Below are positions 55,075-64,000 of a stretch of DNA of 64,000 nt, in pieces; position 1 is the first letter of the stretch, and each line of letters begins with the position of its first letter. Origin of the DNA: Lampris incognitus (lineage: Eukaryota; Chordata; Actinopteri; Lampriformes; Lampridae); assembly GCF_029633865.1 (NCBI RefSeq), contig NC_079212.1:148354541-148418540 (forward strand), given 5' to 3'. Made by a program: the position numbers and the translations under genes. Below the pieces are notes generated by a model. That model worked only from the letters and a program-made list of their open reading frames with translations, did not search any database and was not told the origin of the DNA.

Positions 55075-55427
55075 TTTCTGATTTTTCCCTTTTTTTCTCC
55101 CAATTTAGTGGCCAATCAATCCCTATTTTAGTTCAAACACCCACCCTCGTACTGCATGCGTTCGCCAGCTGTATCTCTCCGGCCGGCAGTCTGGAAGGAG
55201 ACGCCTCGCCACTTCTATGACGAGGCGAATCCGGGCCGAACCACTGCTTTTACCCCACACACACACAAGCCGACTCCACCCCCCTCCTGAAGACAGCGTT
55301 GCCAATTATTGCTGTCGAGTCCGGCCATAGTCGGATCTGACAAGACCGGGGCGAGAATCCCGGTCCCCAGTGGGCAGCAGCATCGACACAAAGCCGATGC
55401 TTAGACCGCTACACCACCGCGGATCCC
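55075..55427 (-). mobile_element. tRNA-derived SINE, family B
   Basis: Minus-strand head GGTGGTGTAGCGGTCTAAGC (A box) and CGGGATTCTCGCC (B-box-like), then a GC-rich body and a T-rich (on +) tail. Flanked by a 15-bp duplication GTCAGTNTCACTTTA at 55060-55074 and 55428-55442. Distinct from families A and C. Confidence 0.82.
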
Positions 55428-55434
55428 GTCAGTC

Positions 55435-55974
55435 TCACTTTAAATACCTTCTTAACCAGCATTGTGTGACATCGCTTATACCATAGTGCTCCAATTTCTT
55501 CAAGAGTAAGGAATGATGGATTTTGTCAAATGCTTTACTTAAATCAATAAAAACACCTACAGTGTTTTGTTTTGTACCCCCTGCTGTTGCTATAGTTTCT
55601 ACAAAATCCATCACTGCTAAAGATGTCGATCGATTACTCCTAAACCTATACTGATGGTCCCTCAATAACTCATATTTGTCAATATGAATTATTTTTTGCC
55701 TAGGTCTGTGTTTTATTACTTTTAACTTATTTTATCTGTATTGTTGTTGAGTTTTATTGTTTCCCTTGTTTTTAATGTAAAGCATTTAGAGCTGCATTTT
55801 ATGTATGAAAGTGCTATACATATAAAGTTTATTATTAATAAAGTCATCAAGTTTATTTACAAACAAGTTTTCAAGTATTTTAGAAAATTGAGGTAGCAAA
55901 GACACAGGTCTATAATTTGATACAATATGTTTCTCACCATTTTTACAGATTGGAACCACCTTAGTCATTTTCAT
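55435..55974 (-). pseudogene. CR1-like RT fragment (upstream part)
   Basis: 55786-55974 has MKMTKVVPICKNGEKHIVSN and YRPVSLLPQFSKILENLF. 55435-55665 has YRFRSNRSTSLAVMDFVETI and VGVFIDLSKAFDKIHHSLLL (motif A). A segment of about 120 bp between them is not LINE-like (CATTTAGAGCTGCATTTTAT). Confidence 0.82.
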
Positions 55975-56056
55975 GTATCAGGAAAAACACCTGTTAGAAA
56001 AGATTTATTACATATATGAGTAAATGGTTTGAGGACACAGCCAATTACCTATTTTA

Positions 56057-56554
56057 TTAGTGACCTATCAGTAGTATAACCATCAGTGGATTTTTTTTAT
56101 TCGTAAACTTAGTAACCACTTCTGCCACATGACTCTCACAGACTCCACCCAGGAACATCGAATTTCTGTTGTCAAATACAAAATCACAATTAAAATTACT
56201 GTCTTCATCTGTAGGAAAGTTAATTTCCTTTGCCAAATTTGGGCCTACGTTAACAAACAAACAACAACAAAAAAATCATTAAACTTATTTACAATTTCCT
56301 CTATATTTTCAATAATTATTTTTTATAAAATATAATGGAAAATTCCTTTTACTATGATTTTTAATCATGTCATTAAGCACACTCCAGGTAGCCTTAATAT
56401 TATATTTATGCTTTTGCAACAGCTGATTATAATAGTCTTTTTGTTGTGATCTCTTAATAAATGTTAATGTTTTTATATATTTTTTGTACTTGTCCTCCTT
56501 TTCCTTTGTTCGAAAAGGAGGACAAGTACAAAAAATGTAAAAACAGATGAACAT
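56057..56554 (-). pseudogene. CR1-like linker before RT
   Basis: Frames with KYKKYIKTLTFIKRSQQKDY then TWSVLNDMIKNHSKRNFPLY (56309-56554), and FVNVGPNLAKEINFPTDEDS (56057-56260). These match the endonuclease-RT linker of the family. Confidence 0.7.
56480..56535. repeat. Perfect 23-bp inverted repeat
   Basis: Left arm 56480-56502 (TTTTTTGTACTTGTCCTCC then TTTT), 10-nt loop, right arm 56513-56535 exactly complementary. It lies at the 5' end of the LINE remnant. Confidence 0.95.
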
Positions 56555-56897
56555 TTATTATGTTGACTACATATGTGCTTTTTACCAAAACGGAAACATA
56601 TTGTAAACATATTCTAATTAGAATATTTTATAATTACAATATTGATGAGTAATGAATAAGAAGTTAACCCTATTTACCAGTATCTTTGAGGGTCCCTGTC
56701 AGTCGTTCCTAACCACGGCCCATGGTGCTTGTGCACTGTGTTGGTCTGCTGCGTTAAAGTGGAACATTTTATTAGGAGCAGGATTCAACATTTCACTGGA
56801 AAAGAAATCTGAATTACTTCGTTATTCTTTCTTTAAATATTCTTGGGTCATTTTTTCTATAGCGTTTAACCATTCACCTCTTGTGTTTTCTCTGCAG
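56536..56897 (+). other. End of intron with splice acceptor
   Basis: No coding sequence. Ends in a pyrimidine-rich tract and acceptor CTTGTGTTTTCTCTGCAG (AG at 56896-56897), directly before the ccdc71 coding exon. Confidence 0.75.
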
Positions 56898-56907
56898 CCC
56901 TACTGAC

Positions 56908-57945
56908 ATGGCTGACATGGGGAGAGGCCTGGCAGTCAGCCGGCCATTAGCATTTGCCACCGAAGAGCAGCGGGCAGTTCACTCCTGGTCACGTATCTCC
57001 TCCGCGGGACAGACTGTCCTCTTGGAGGCACTGCAGATACTCAGTCCTATGTCCCAGGATCTCTCAAACACAGAGGAGTTGGTGGCTTTCTTGCAGGAGC
57101 TGAGCCAGGAGGGTCACAAGCCCACCGTGCTACAAAGCAAAGACGTCTATGGCTACCGCTCCTGCATGAGCCAACCGCTGACAGAGATCAGACTCAAGTC
57201 CCTTAATGACAGAACCCAAAAACAAACTGTCAAGAGGAAGGGGAAAAGGTCCCTGACCAAGAAGAGGGAGGTACATCCCTCTTGGAGTATGTGCGAGAAG
57301 AGCAACCCCCGGATTCAAGGGACTCGTCCTCCAGAACTTCTGGAGGAGCAACAAACTGTTGTCTGTAGTAAAACTACCTTGCAGCTCAAAGAGGCGTCCC
57401 TGCTGTCCCAGGCACAGCCATGCTTGAGACTGACCAACATTCAGGGCATGTCAGGCTTCCACACGGCCAGGCTTCAGATTCACACCACCTGGGACTCCTC
57501 AGCAGAGCCTACCCTCATCCCTGGTGCTCAACAGCAGCACCCTCCTCTGCTTTCAGGAATACCATCACAGCCTTCGCAAGGTGGTGGGGGGGCTGTGGCC
57601 TTGTTCAGCCAGAGGAGTTTGTCCTGCCCTGTCCGGCTGGACGGAGCTCTCATCGGAGACTCCGCCCCAGTGCTCCGCTCCAATGGCAGGGCTTTCCCAG
57701 AGACTCACACTGAGCTATCCAGTAATGGCTGGAGGGGCAATGGGGCCCACCGGTCCCGGAGAGGCCCCAAAGAAGATGGCCAGAGGACCAGTCTGAGGTG
57801 GAAAGTGATTAAGGTGGACAACTCTCGCTCAGTCACAGAGGCTCGGAAAAAAGCCCAAAAGATCCTCCAGGTGAATCTGTCACCAGTGATCCAGATCCAA
57901 CCGTTTGTTTTCAGAGACTGCAGACAAAATGCTCCTCCTCATTAG
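56908..57945 (+). CDS. ccdc71: Coiled-coil domain-containing protein 71-like
   Basis: 345 codons in one exon (exon start 56898). The first ATG after the acceptor is chosen; the frame is open further upstream only through intron sequence. The N-terminal conserved block at residues 20-86 includes AVHSWSRISSAG, PMSQDLSNTEELVAFLQ and SKDVYGYRSC. The C-terminal block at 295-345 includes WKVIKVD and AQKILQVNLSPVIQIQPF. These two blocks, as I remember human CCDC71, match it better than the paralogue CCDC71L. Between them is a low-complexity region with a basic, nuclear-signal-like patch KRKGKRSLTKKR (109-120). It is shorter than the human protein, mainly in the lysine/alanine-rich middle. No catalytic domain is known and the molecular function is unclear. 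No frame defects; the single-exon coding layout agrees with the mammalian gene. Confidence 0.85.
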   Translation: MADMGRGLAVSRPLAFATEEQRAVHSWSRISSAGQTVLLEALQILSPMSQDLSNTEELVAFLQELSQEGHKPTVLQSKDVYGYRSCMSQPLTEIRLKSLNDRTQKQTVKRKGKRSLTKKREVHPSWSMCEKSNPRIQGTRPPELLEEQQTVVCSKTTLQLKEASLLSQAQPCLRLTNIQGMSGFHTARLQIHTTWDSSAEPTLIPGAQQQHPPLLSGIPSQPSQGGGGAVALFSQRSLSCPVRLDGALIGDSAPVLRSNGRAFPETHTELSSNGWRGNGAHRSRRGPKEDGQRTSLRWKVIKVDNSRSVTEARKKAQKILQVNLSPVIQIQPFVFRDCRQNAPPH

Positions 57946-59957
57946 CAGATGTTGCGGTTTCACATCCGTGAGATGTGGTCACACACCTCTGACTTCCTGG
58001 TTGGGCCCAGTGGTCATAGTAGAGGTCTTTAATGAGCTTATGTCAACTCAACAGGTCTGCCATACTGCAGTCAGCATCTGTCAGTCTTAAGTTTAACAAT
58101 TGAGAGTGATGTTCTGGCTTGTTAAGGGCGTCAGGGAATAAAAGGGTTGAGCGATTTGGATGGAAGATGACTCTTGTCCTGTTAATGCTGGGAATTGCTG
58201 CTGAATTACATTCGTAGCCAGTAAGTTGGTTGACTGTAGCGGCCTTATCAGCAGGTAACCCATTATCATCTATTAGTCTATTTTAAACATTTAGTTCACT
58301 GTTAGAACTACAGAAGTCTGGTTGATTTGAGGTAGAAGCAGCTACTGCGACCCGTTTCCACCAACCTGTGTGTCTACCAAGCAGCACTGGATCAGCTAGC
58401 AGCACTGAACATAGGCTTGTACAAAGTGTTGGGTGTTGCTTCTGCTGCTGTGAGGAGACCTGTCAGTGGTCTCCTCTATTTGAAATCAGGCCATCTTGTT
58501 GAAGTTGAAATGATTAAAATTTAGGTGCTTTAAACCTCTTAAGCTACCAGTGCTGTGGGAGCACGTGACAGTGAGGTGGGGGTCGGCAGTGGATGGTCGT
58601 CCTCCTGGCTCTGCTGGTTCCAGTGGCTTAGTTCTAACTAGTTGTTTGAAAACCTGCAATCTGGCAAAAACATGTTTCCTTTTAGAACAAAGCATTGAAA
58701 GTTTGTCTTCCTTTTTGTATGTTCTCCACATTTTCTTGGGAAATGGGAGATAGGAACTCTGGGAGCACTGGATAGCAAATGCTGCAGCAGGGAGTTGATC
58801 CCCCTAACCCCAAAGGAGGATTTGTACGCCCATTCCCTTATCTGACTGTTGAGTGGAAGGATCCTCACTGGTTCACTGCTTCAGATTCACCAGTGCTTGT
58901 GTGAATTCTGTATGAGGTGTGATTTTAGGACGTGTCTGTCTGTAAGGGGAACCGGAGCTTCTTCTTTTTTTTTCGTCAATTTTACGAGCTGCAGGGAGCG
59001 GCGTTGAGTTTGTTCTGGTCATCCATGACCGACTTCTCTCCTCAGTAACTTAACTGTCAAACAATTCCAGCTCGAGTGAAACAACTGTGACGAAGTTCTC
59101 GGCAGCATTTTGGCAGTTTGAGAGTTTGACAGTACTTCGTTGTAGCTCATTTAAAAAACAAACATGTTCTTCTGTCCATTTGCAGAATAATTTGAAGTCA
59201 ACTTACCATCTTAATGCGTTTATTTGCATCACGCAGTCATTTCTGAGGCAGACTTTTACAGAGGACACCTGTTGTTGTTTTTTACAGGCGCTATCTTTGC
59301 ATCGTCTTCGCTAATTGACACAATAATGGCTTTCTTTTCTCCTTACAGTTCTTTCTCCATTCATTAAACTTCCCTGTCCAGTTTGAACCCCTCCCCCCGG
59401 GGTCGTGCTTCTGAGAGCACGTCTGCCCCTCCAGGTCAGACGGTGCCAAATCTGCCTTGTGTGAAGTTCAGATGTTTTGTCTCCACTGTGGTAGCAAACC
59501 TGTTCAGGCGGCCGTTGGTGGGGAGCTGCGGTTGCATTTCGCTGTGATTGTTGTGTTCAGTTGTTTGGGCCAAACACCATTCCACACAACAGACGTTTTA
59601 AACGCAGATTGTCACTTTTTATTTTGGTGAGTTCTTAGCGGGTTGGAGAACTTGTCTGGACACTTGGCTGAGGAGACAGATTTTACGCTCCTGGTTGAGA
59701 TTCCTGAATTGAAAGTAAACAGTAACCAAAATTAATCTCGAGTTTCAAGAAACCAAATGTGAGAAATGTTCAAATATCCAGAGTTCGTGTTTGACTTGTA
59801 CATTTAATTTTCGGAAACCTCTCACGACTTCAGTGTAATTCTGTCCTCTTGCCAGCCATCTTTGTCAAACATTCAGTCCCTTTTTTAGCTTTTCTTTGTG
59901 CAACACTTGTACAGTATATTTCCTACATGGTCTTTGAAAAACAATTTGCTGAATAAA
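57946..59957 (+). other. Putative ccdc71 3' UTR with poly(A) signal
   Basis: No coding frames of note. AATAAA at 59952-59957 is followed by GT-rich sequence (ATTGTGTGTAAG), a good poly(A) site. An earlier AATAAA at about 58137 could give a shorter 3' UTR. Unlike the intron, this 2-kb stretch is free of recognisable transposons, as expected for transcribed exon sequence. Confidence 0.5.
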
Positions 59958-60403
59958 ACTGCTCAGAAAAACATTGTGTGTAAGTTTCCTTACGTCTCGA
60001 TGTTCACGAAGAACTTTCCTCCATCTGACACGACGCGGATCCTTTTCTTACAAAAGGAGACGGTCTTTTTATTTCCTTTTCATGGAGGTTCATTTGAGCC
60101 TCCACTTTCTCAAGTTAGGGTGCAAACATTATTGCAAACACTGAACATTTTTAAAAAAAAGTGTACCTTTTTTATGCTGTTTATGCTTTAGTCATAAAAT
60201 CAGCTGATCCAGACAGTTGTACTTTGTAAAACCTTTGAAACATTTCCAGTTTTATTCCAGGGTTTACCTGCAGTCAGACGAGCTCAACCGAGCCCTGATT
60301 CAAAAAGGATTTTAAATTTGGGGCTCAAGGCATTTTATTGTGACTTGTGAACACAGATCTCTAACGTGTACTCCTTTAAGCCTGCAGAGATTTTGTTTCA
60401 TTC
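59958..60403. other. Intergenic sequence, no feature
   Basis: No coding or repeat signal recognised. Confidence 0.4.
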
Positions 60404-60960
60404 ATCCATCATCAGCTGCTTCTCCGGGGTCGGGTCGCGGTGGCAGCAAGCTAAGTAGGGCACTCCAGACCTCCCTCTCCCCAGCAACGCCCTCCAGCTC
60501 CTCCTGGGGGATCCCAAGACGTTCCCAGGCCAGATTGGACATGTAGTCCCTCCAGCGAGTCCTGGGTCTACCCCGGGGTCTCCTCCCAGTTGGACGTGCC
60601 TGGAAAACCTCCAAAGGAAGGCACCCAGGAGGCATCCTGATCAGATGCCCGAACCACCTCAACTGGCCTTTCGATGTGAAGGAGCAGAGGCTCTACTCCC
60701 AAGCTCCCTCCGGATGTCCGAGCTCCTCACCCTATCTCTAAGGCTGAGCCCAGACACCCTCCGGAGGAAACTCAGTTCAGCCACTTGTATCCACGATCTC
60801 ACCCTTTCAGTCACTACCCAAAGCTCATGACCACAACGGTCCAGTACAACGTCCACATTACTGCTGATGCTGCACCAATCCACCTGTCAATCTCCCGCTC
60901 CATCCTACCCTCACTCGTGAACAAGACCCCGAGATACTTGAACTCCTTCACTTGAGGCTT
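60404..60960 (-). pseudogene. LINE ORF2 C-terminal fragment
   Basis: The minus frame 60659-60883 has YGHELWV-type sequence (CGHELWVVTERVRSWIQ), then AELSFLRRVSGLSLRDRVRS and SDIRRELG. The frame 60402-60662 has RWFGHLIRMPPGCLP, RPRGRPRTRWRDYMS and LAWERLGIPQEELE. This is the conserved C-terminus of a very common fish non-LTR element. A deletion and a frameshift separate the parts. Confidence 0.82.
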
Positions 60961-61152
60961 CCAAATTTTTAATGTGGTGCCTCGGTGATATTAAAACTGC
61001 TTATTGACTGAAGATTAAATTCTCGAGTCATTTGAAGTTGTTGTCATTAGTGAAGCTATTTCTGTTTACTCTGGTGTTTTCTCCATGTTAGCTGCTAGCT
61101 CTGAGACAAAGCCACGCTAGTTATCTGTAACTCGCCCTGTAATGGAGGTAAT

Positions 61153-61583
61153 CCCCCCCTCCCCTTTTCTCCCCAATTGTATCCAGCCAATTACCCCACT
61201 CTTCCGAGCCGTCCCGGTCTCTGCTCCACCCCCTCTGCTGATCCGGGGAGGGCTGCAGACTACCACATGCCTCCTCCCATACATGTGGAGTCACCGGCCG
61301 CTTCTTTTCCCCTGACAGTGAGGAGTTTCACCAGGGGGATGTAGCGCGTGGGAGGATCACGCTATTCCCCCCAGTTCCCCCTCCCCCCTGAACGGGTGTC
61401 CCGACGGACCAGAGGAGGCGCTAGTGCAGCGATCAGGACACATACCCACATCCAGCTTCCCACCCGCAGACACGGCCAGTTGTGTCTGTAGGGACGCCCG
61501 ACCAAGCCGGAGGTAACATGGGGATTCGAACCAGCGATCCCCGTGTTGGTAGGCAATCACGGAATAGACCACCCAGAAACCCC
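61153..61583 (-). mobile_element. SINE family A, copy 6
   Basis: Complete minus-strand copy with B box GGTTCGAATCC. Flanked by the 9-bp duplication GGAGGTAAT at 61144-61152 and 61584-61592. Confidence 0.9.
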
Positions 61584-61644
61584 GGAGGTAATTTTTTTTT
61601 TATCCCTTCAACAGCACCAGATTAACCCAGCAGGACATACCACA

Positions 61645-61828
61645 TTGGTGAATACAACCTTTTTATTGTCAATATTACAAAACAATTTCCCAGAATGTAT
61701 TTGGGTTTCAGTGATATGACTTGAGACGTTTCAGAGAGACCATTGCGGTTCTACTGCTCCAGATCCAGGATTTTTGCAGGTTGTGTTGGTTCTGAAGATT
61801 CTGCTGGATCTGCACCGAGTTCCGAGTC
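61645..61828 (-). CDS. Putative terminal exon of an unidentified convergent gene
   Basis: Minus strand: acceptor CTCCCTTCTTCAG, then 25 codons (DSELGADPAESSEPTQPAK, ILDLEQ) and stop TAG at 61751-61753, then about 85 bp of 3' UTR with AATAAA at 61662-61667. The tail is acidic and proline/serine-rich, like a disordered C-terminus. The combination of acceptor, open frame, stop and poly(A) signal is what supports the call. The rest of the gene would lie to the right, beyond or between the L2 sequence. Not recognised. Confidence 0.45.
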
Positions 61829-62024
61829 CTGAAGAAGGGAGAAAAAAAGTCAAACAAGGAAGTAGTTCCCACCAGTGGTCCTCAACACCACGCAGTCGAC
61901 CTTACAGCACCGCTTGTCATCACCCGCAGGTCTAAAAACCGACAGACGTCTGGAGAATCTAGTAGAGTGAAAACAGTAACCGGAGGTAAGAACCACTGGT
62001 TTGGGATTCAAGTTCAGATCAGCA
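61829..62024. other. Putative intron of the convergent gene
   Basis: No motif other than the acceptor at its left end. Confidence 0.35.
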
Positions 62025-62225
62025 CGAAGTCAAGTCCATTTTATTTGTATAGCCCAATATCACCAATTACAAATGTGCGTCAGGGGGCTTCACAGCAGCA
62101 CATCCCGTCCTTAGACCCTCACATGGGATAAGCAACAACTCCCTAAAAACCCTTTAACGGAGGAACAACAGGAAGAAAGCTCGGGGAGAGCACCAGAGGA
62201 GGATCTCTCTCCCAAGACGCACAAC
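62025..62225. repeat. Dispersed fish repeat
   Basis: TTTATTTGTATAGCCCAATA, CACATGGGATAAGCAACAACT and GAGGAGGATCTCTCTCCCAA. Part of it recurs at 37.69-37.77 kb. Non-coding. Confidence 0.55.
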
Positions 62226-62700
62226 GTGACATGCGTTTACACAATACAACATGAAAGAGGATAACACAGTTATAATGGAATTATAACTATATGAAGAATA
62301 TGATGAGGATGCCAAGCAGTGTCCAGACGCCATCGGAACAGCATCAAGTGTTAAAAAAAACAAAACAGGATTTCTAAGATATATACAGGAACAAAATGTG
62401 ATGAGGGGGATGCCAAGCAGCGTCCAGGTGGTGCCCTCCATCACTAGGGAGACCTGGGAGGAGAACCGACTGCACGTACACACAAGGGAGACTCACGTGA
62501 CACCATTCACACACACAAAAAGAGAAAGAAGACATCATTCAGAGAGACAGAAAAGACGTGAGAGAAGAGATCAGTCATAATCGAGTCATCAACTAGTCAT
62601 AATCTATACTCGATAATCTGGTGGGCAGAACAGTGGTTGGTAAATTCATTGAGACAGAAAACCAACCCACCATCCAGTACAGGTTGTGAAGCACTCAACT
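62226..62700. other. No recognised feature
   Basis: Contains two similar segments ATGCCAAGCAGTGTCCAGACG and ATGCCAAGCAGCGTCCAGG, suggesting a local duplication. No gene recognised. Confidence 0.4.
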
Positions 62701-62720
62701 TAAAGGCAACTAATTGTAAA

Positions 62721-63317
62721 CTAAGGCAAAAAGACGAGTGTAAAGTTTGGATTTAAAGACTCAACAGACTCTGATGGTCTGATGGCAGCAGGCAGGTTAT
62801 TCCACAACAAGGGAGGCCGATAGGAAAAGGCCCTGCTGCCACCAGCTGACTTCTTTTTAACTTGGGGTACACACAGGAGCCCTGTATTTTGAGAACGAAG
62901 AGCTCGAGATGGCATGTAAGGTTTAAGGAGATCAGACAGGTAGGATGGAGCAAGCCCATTTAGGATTTTATAAGTCAGCAGAAGCACCTTGTATTCTGAT
63001 CTAACATGGATAGGAAGCCAATGAAGGGAGGCAGCAATTGGTGTAATATGGTCACATTTCCTAGTTTTAGTTAGGATTCTAGCAGCAGCAGCATTCTGAA
63101 CCATCTGAAGACTTTTAGTACTAGAATGTGGCAGACCTGAGAACAGAACATTACAGTAATCAAGTCTGGATGAAACAAATGCATGTATTGGAGTCTGTGT
63201 CAGCCATGGAGAGAAAAGACTGAATTTTAGATATGTTACGTAAGTGAAAAAAGGCAGTCTTGGTGATTTCTTTAATGTGCTTATCAAAGAAAAGGCTAGG
63301 ATCAAACGTAACACCAA
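62721..63317 (-). pseudogene. L2-type ORF2 C-terminal half
   Basis: About 198 codons, open without stops: LDYCNVLFSGLP, MVQNAAAARIL, LHWLPIHVRSEYKVLLLTYK, ILNGLAPSYLSDLL and SRAFSYRPPLLWNNLPAAI. It is the best-preserved L2-type C-terminus in the window. The first 30 residues are frame-shifted relative to RT. Confidence 0.82.
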
Positions 63318-63605
63318 GATTTTTTGGCTGCCACACTTTGTGAGACCACAGAGTTGTCGATTGCTGTCGTTACTTGATCAAATTGGTGTCTGTGTCTAGC
63401 AAGACCAATGACCAGCATCTTGGTTTTATCTGAATTTAAAAGCAGAAAGTTAAGTGACATCCAGTTTTTTACAGTAGCCAAGCAGGCCTCTAAGTTAGTG
63501 ATTTGAGTATGATCATCAGCCCTTATAGGCACATACAGCTGAGTATCATCAGCATAGCAATGGAAATTTATTCCATAACCATATAATTTGTTCAAGGGGT
63601 GAAAT

Positions 63606-63662
63606 ATCCATCCATCCATCCATTATCTCAACCGCTCATTCTGCCCTCTAGGCCGTGGGGAC
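63606..63662 (-). repeat. GGAT-tailed repeat fragment
   Basis: (CCAT)n followed by TATCTCAACCGCTCATTCTGC. It interrupts the L2 RT just downstream of the catalytic box. Confidence 0.65.
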
Positions 63663-64000
63663 ACCGGAGCATATAGAGAGAGAAAAGTAGAGGGTCAAGA
63701 ACTGATCCCTGAGGCACACCATATTTAATGTCAGAAAATGTTGATGTAATATTACTATAGCAGACACAATGTGCTAAGTAGGACTTAAGCCAAGAGAGAG
63801 CTAAGCCAGAGACACCAAAATTACAATTTAATCTATCTAATAGCAGTGATCAATGGTGTCAAAGGCTGCACTAAGGTCCAGTAGTAGAAGCACTGAAGTG
63901 GAATCAGAGTCCATAGCTAGGAAAAGATCGTTCACCACTCTGGTCAGAGCAGTTCCAGTGGAGTGACAGGGCCTGAAAGCTGACTGAAAAGGTTCTTGTA

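Larger units (their letters stand above)
52950..56535 (-). mobile_element. CR1-like LINE, second copy, interrupted
   Basis: Minus-strand relative of the LINE at 22.5-26.3 kb. RT pieces lie at 53870-54250 and 55435-55974, the linker at 56057-56554, and the 3' part at 52950-53870. About 1.2 kb of other sequence (54260-55430) splits the RT: a short unknown segment, the 19-bp minisatellite and SINE B. The 5' end coincides with a perfect hairpin at 56480-56535. Confidence 0.75.
62705..64000 (-). mobile_element. L2-superfamily LINE, runs off the window
   Basis: Minus strand. The RT catalytic box YADDTQLY is in the frame 63302-63619 (NFHCYADDTQLYVPIRAD, then KNWMSLNFLLLNSDKTKMLV). The C-terminal half is at 62721-63317 (SRLDYCNVLFSGLPHSSTKS, HITPIAASLHWLPIHVRSEY). 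A GGAT-tailed fragment interrupts it at 63606-63662. The part to the right of 63665 continues the RT motifs beyond the window edge. Confidence 0.85.

Noticed and set aside
55330-55427. tRNA gene
   Set aside because: SINE family B head with flanking 15-bp target duplication.
56480-56535. Transcription terminator hairpin
   Set aside because: Bacterial-type terminators are not expected here. The hairpin lies inside an intron in a LINE remnant.

Overview
The window looks like vertebrate nuclear DNA from a teleost fish, probably a percomorph. The reasons are spliced gene structure, a CpG-island promoter, AATAAA poly(A) signals, CA/TA microsatellites, and a dense layer of fish-type transposable elements (L2, CR1-like, L1 and other LINEs, Penelope, Ty3/Gypsy, Tc1, hAT, tRNA-derived SINEs). 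There is no prokaryotic operon structure. Almost all long reading frames are transposon remnants or tandem-repeat artefacts.

Host genes. One host protein is recognised with good confidence: a ccdc71-like coding exon at 56898-57945 (+), entered through a strong splice acceptor. A TATA-less CpG island with a CRE, a YY1-type motif and a splice donor lies at about 3.7-4.45 kb (+). I infer that this is the promoter and non-coding first exon of the same gene, which would give an intron of about 53 kb made almost entirely of transposons. Downstream, a short terminal coding exon with its own poly(A) signal (61645-61828, -) suggests a convergent neighbour gene, not identified.

Layout. 1-2.9 kb: 36-bp minisatellite array inside a dispersed repeat whose 3' end can fold like a hammerhead ribozyme. 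3.7-4.5 kb: CpG island. 4.5-6.5 kb: 20-bp minisatellite and two SINEs. 7-10.2 kb: L2 LINE broken by a hairpin MITE and other insertions. 12.4-16.4 kb: Ty3/Gypsy element with both LTRs and a 4-bp target duplication. 16.4-17.7 kb: ZBED-type hAT remnant. 17.6-22.5 kb: an L1 LINE split by a tandem Penelope-like element with two hammerhead ribozyme motifs. 22.5-26.3 kb: CR1-like LINE. 26.6-29.4 kb: two hAT elements. 29.5-31.7 kb: Tc1 element, a microsatellite-flanked palindromic MITE and a Tc1 fragment. 31.9-33.5 kb: minisatellite-family copy and a LINE. 34.1-34.8 kb: SINE inserted in a SINE. 36-37 kb: two minisatellite-family copies in inverted orientation. 38.1-39.2 kb: third Penelope copy. 40.4-42.3 kb: second L2. 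43.2-45.8 kb: hAT element with spliced transposase exons. 46-52 kb: SINEs, a hAT MITE with a perfect 8-bp target duplication and a third hairpin MITE. 52.9-56.5 kb: second CR1-like LINE interrupted by a 19-bp minisatellite and a SINE. 56.9-60 kb: ccdc71 coding exon and 3' region. 60.4-64 kb: LINE, SINE, the terminal exon of the neighbour, and an L2 running off the window.

The main biological interest is RNA-based. Three Penelope copies keep hammerhead motifs, and the unrelated-looking 36-bp minisatellite family ends in a similar hammerhead-like core, so it may be a non-autonomous relative that carries and amplifies a tandem array. All calls are from reading the sequence; no database search was run.
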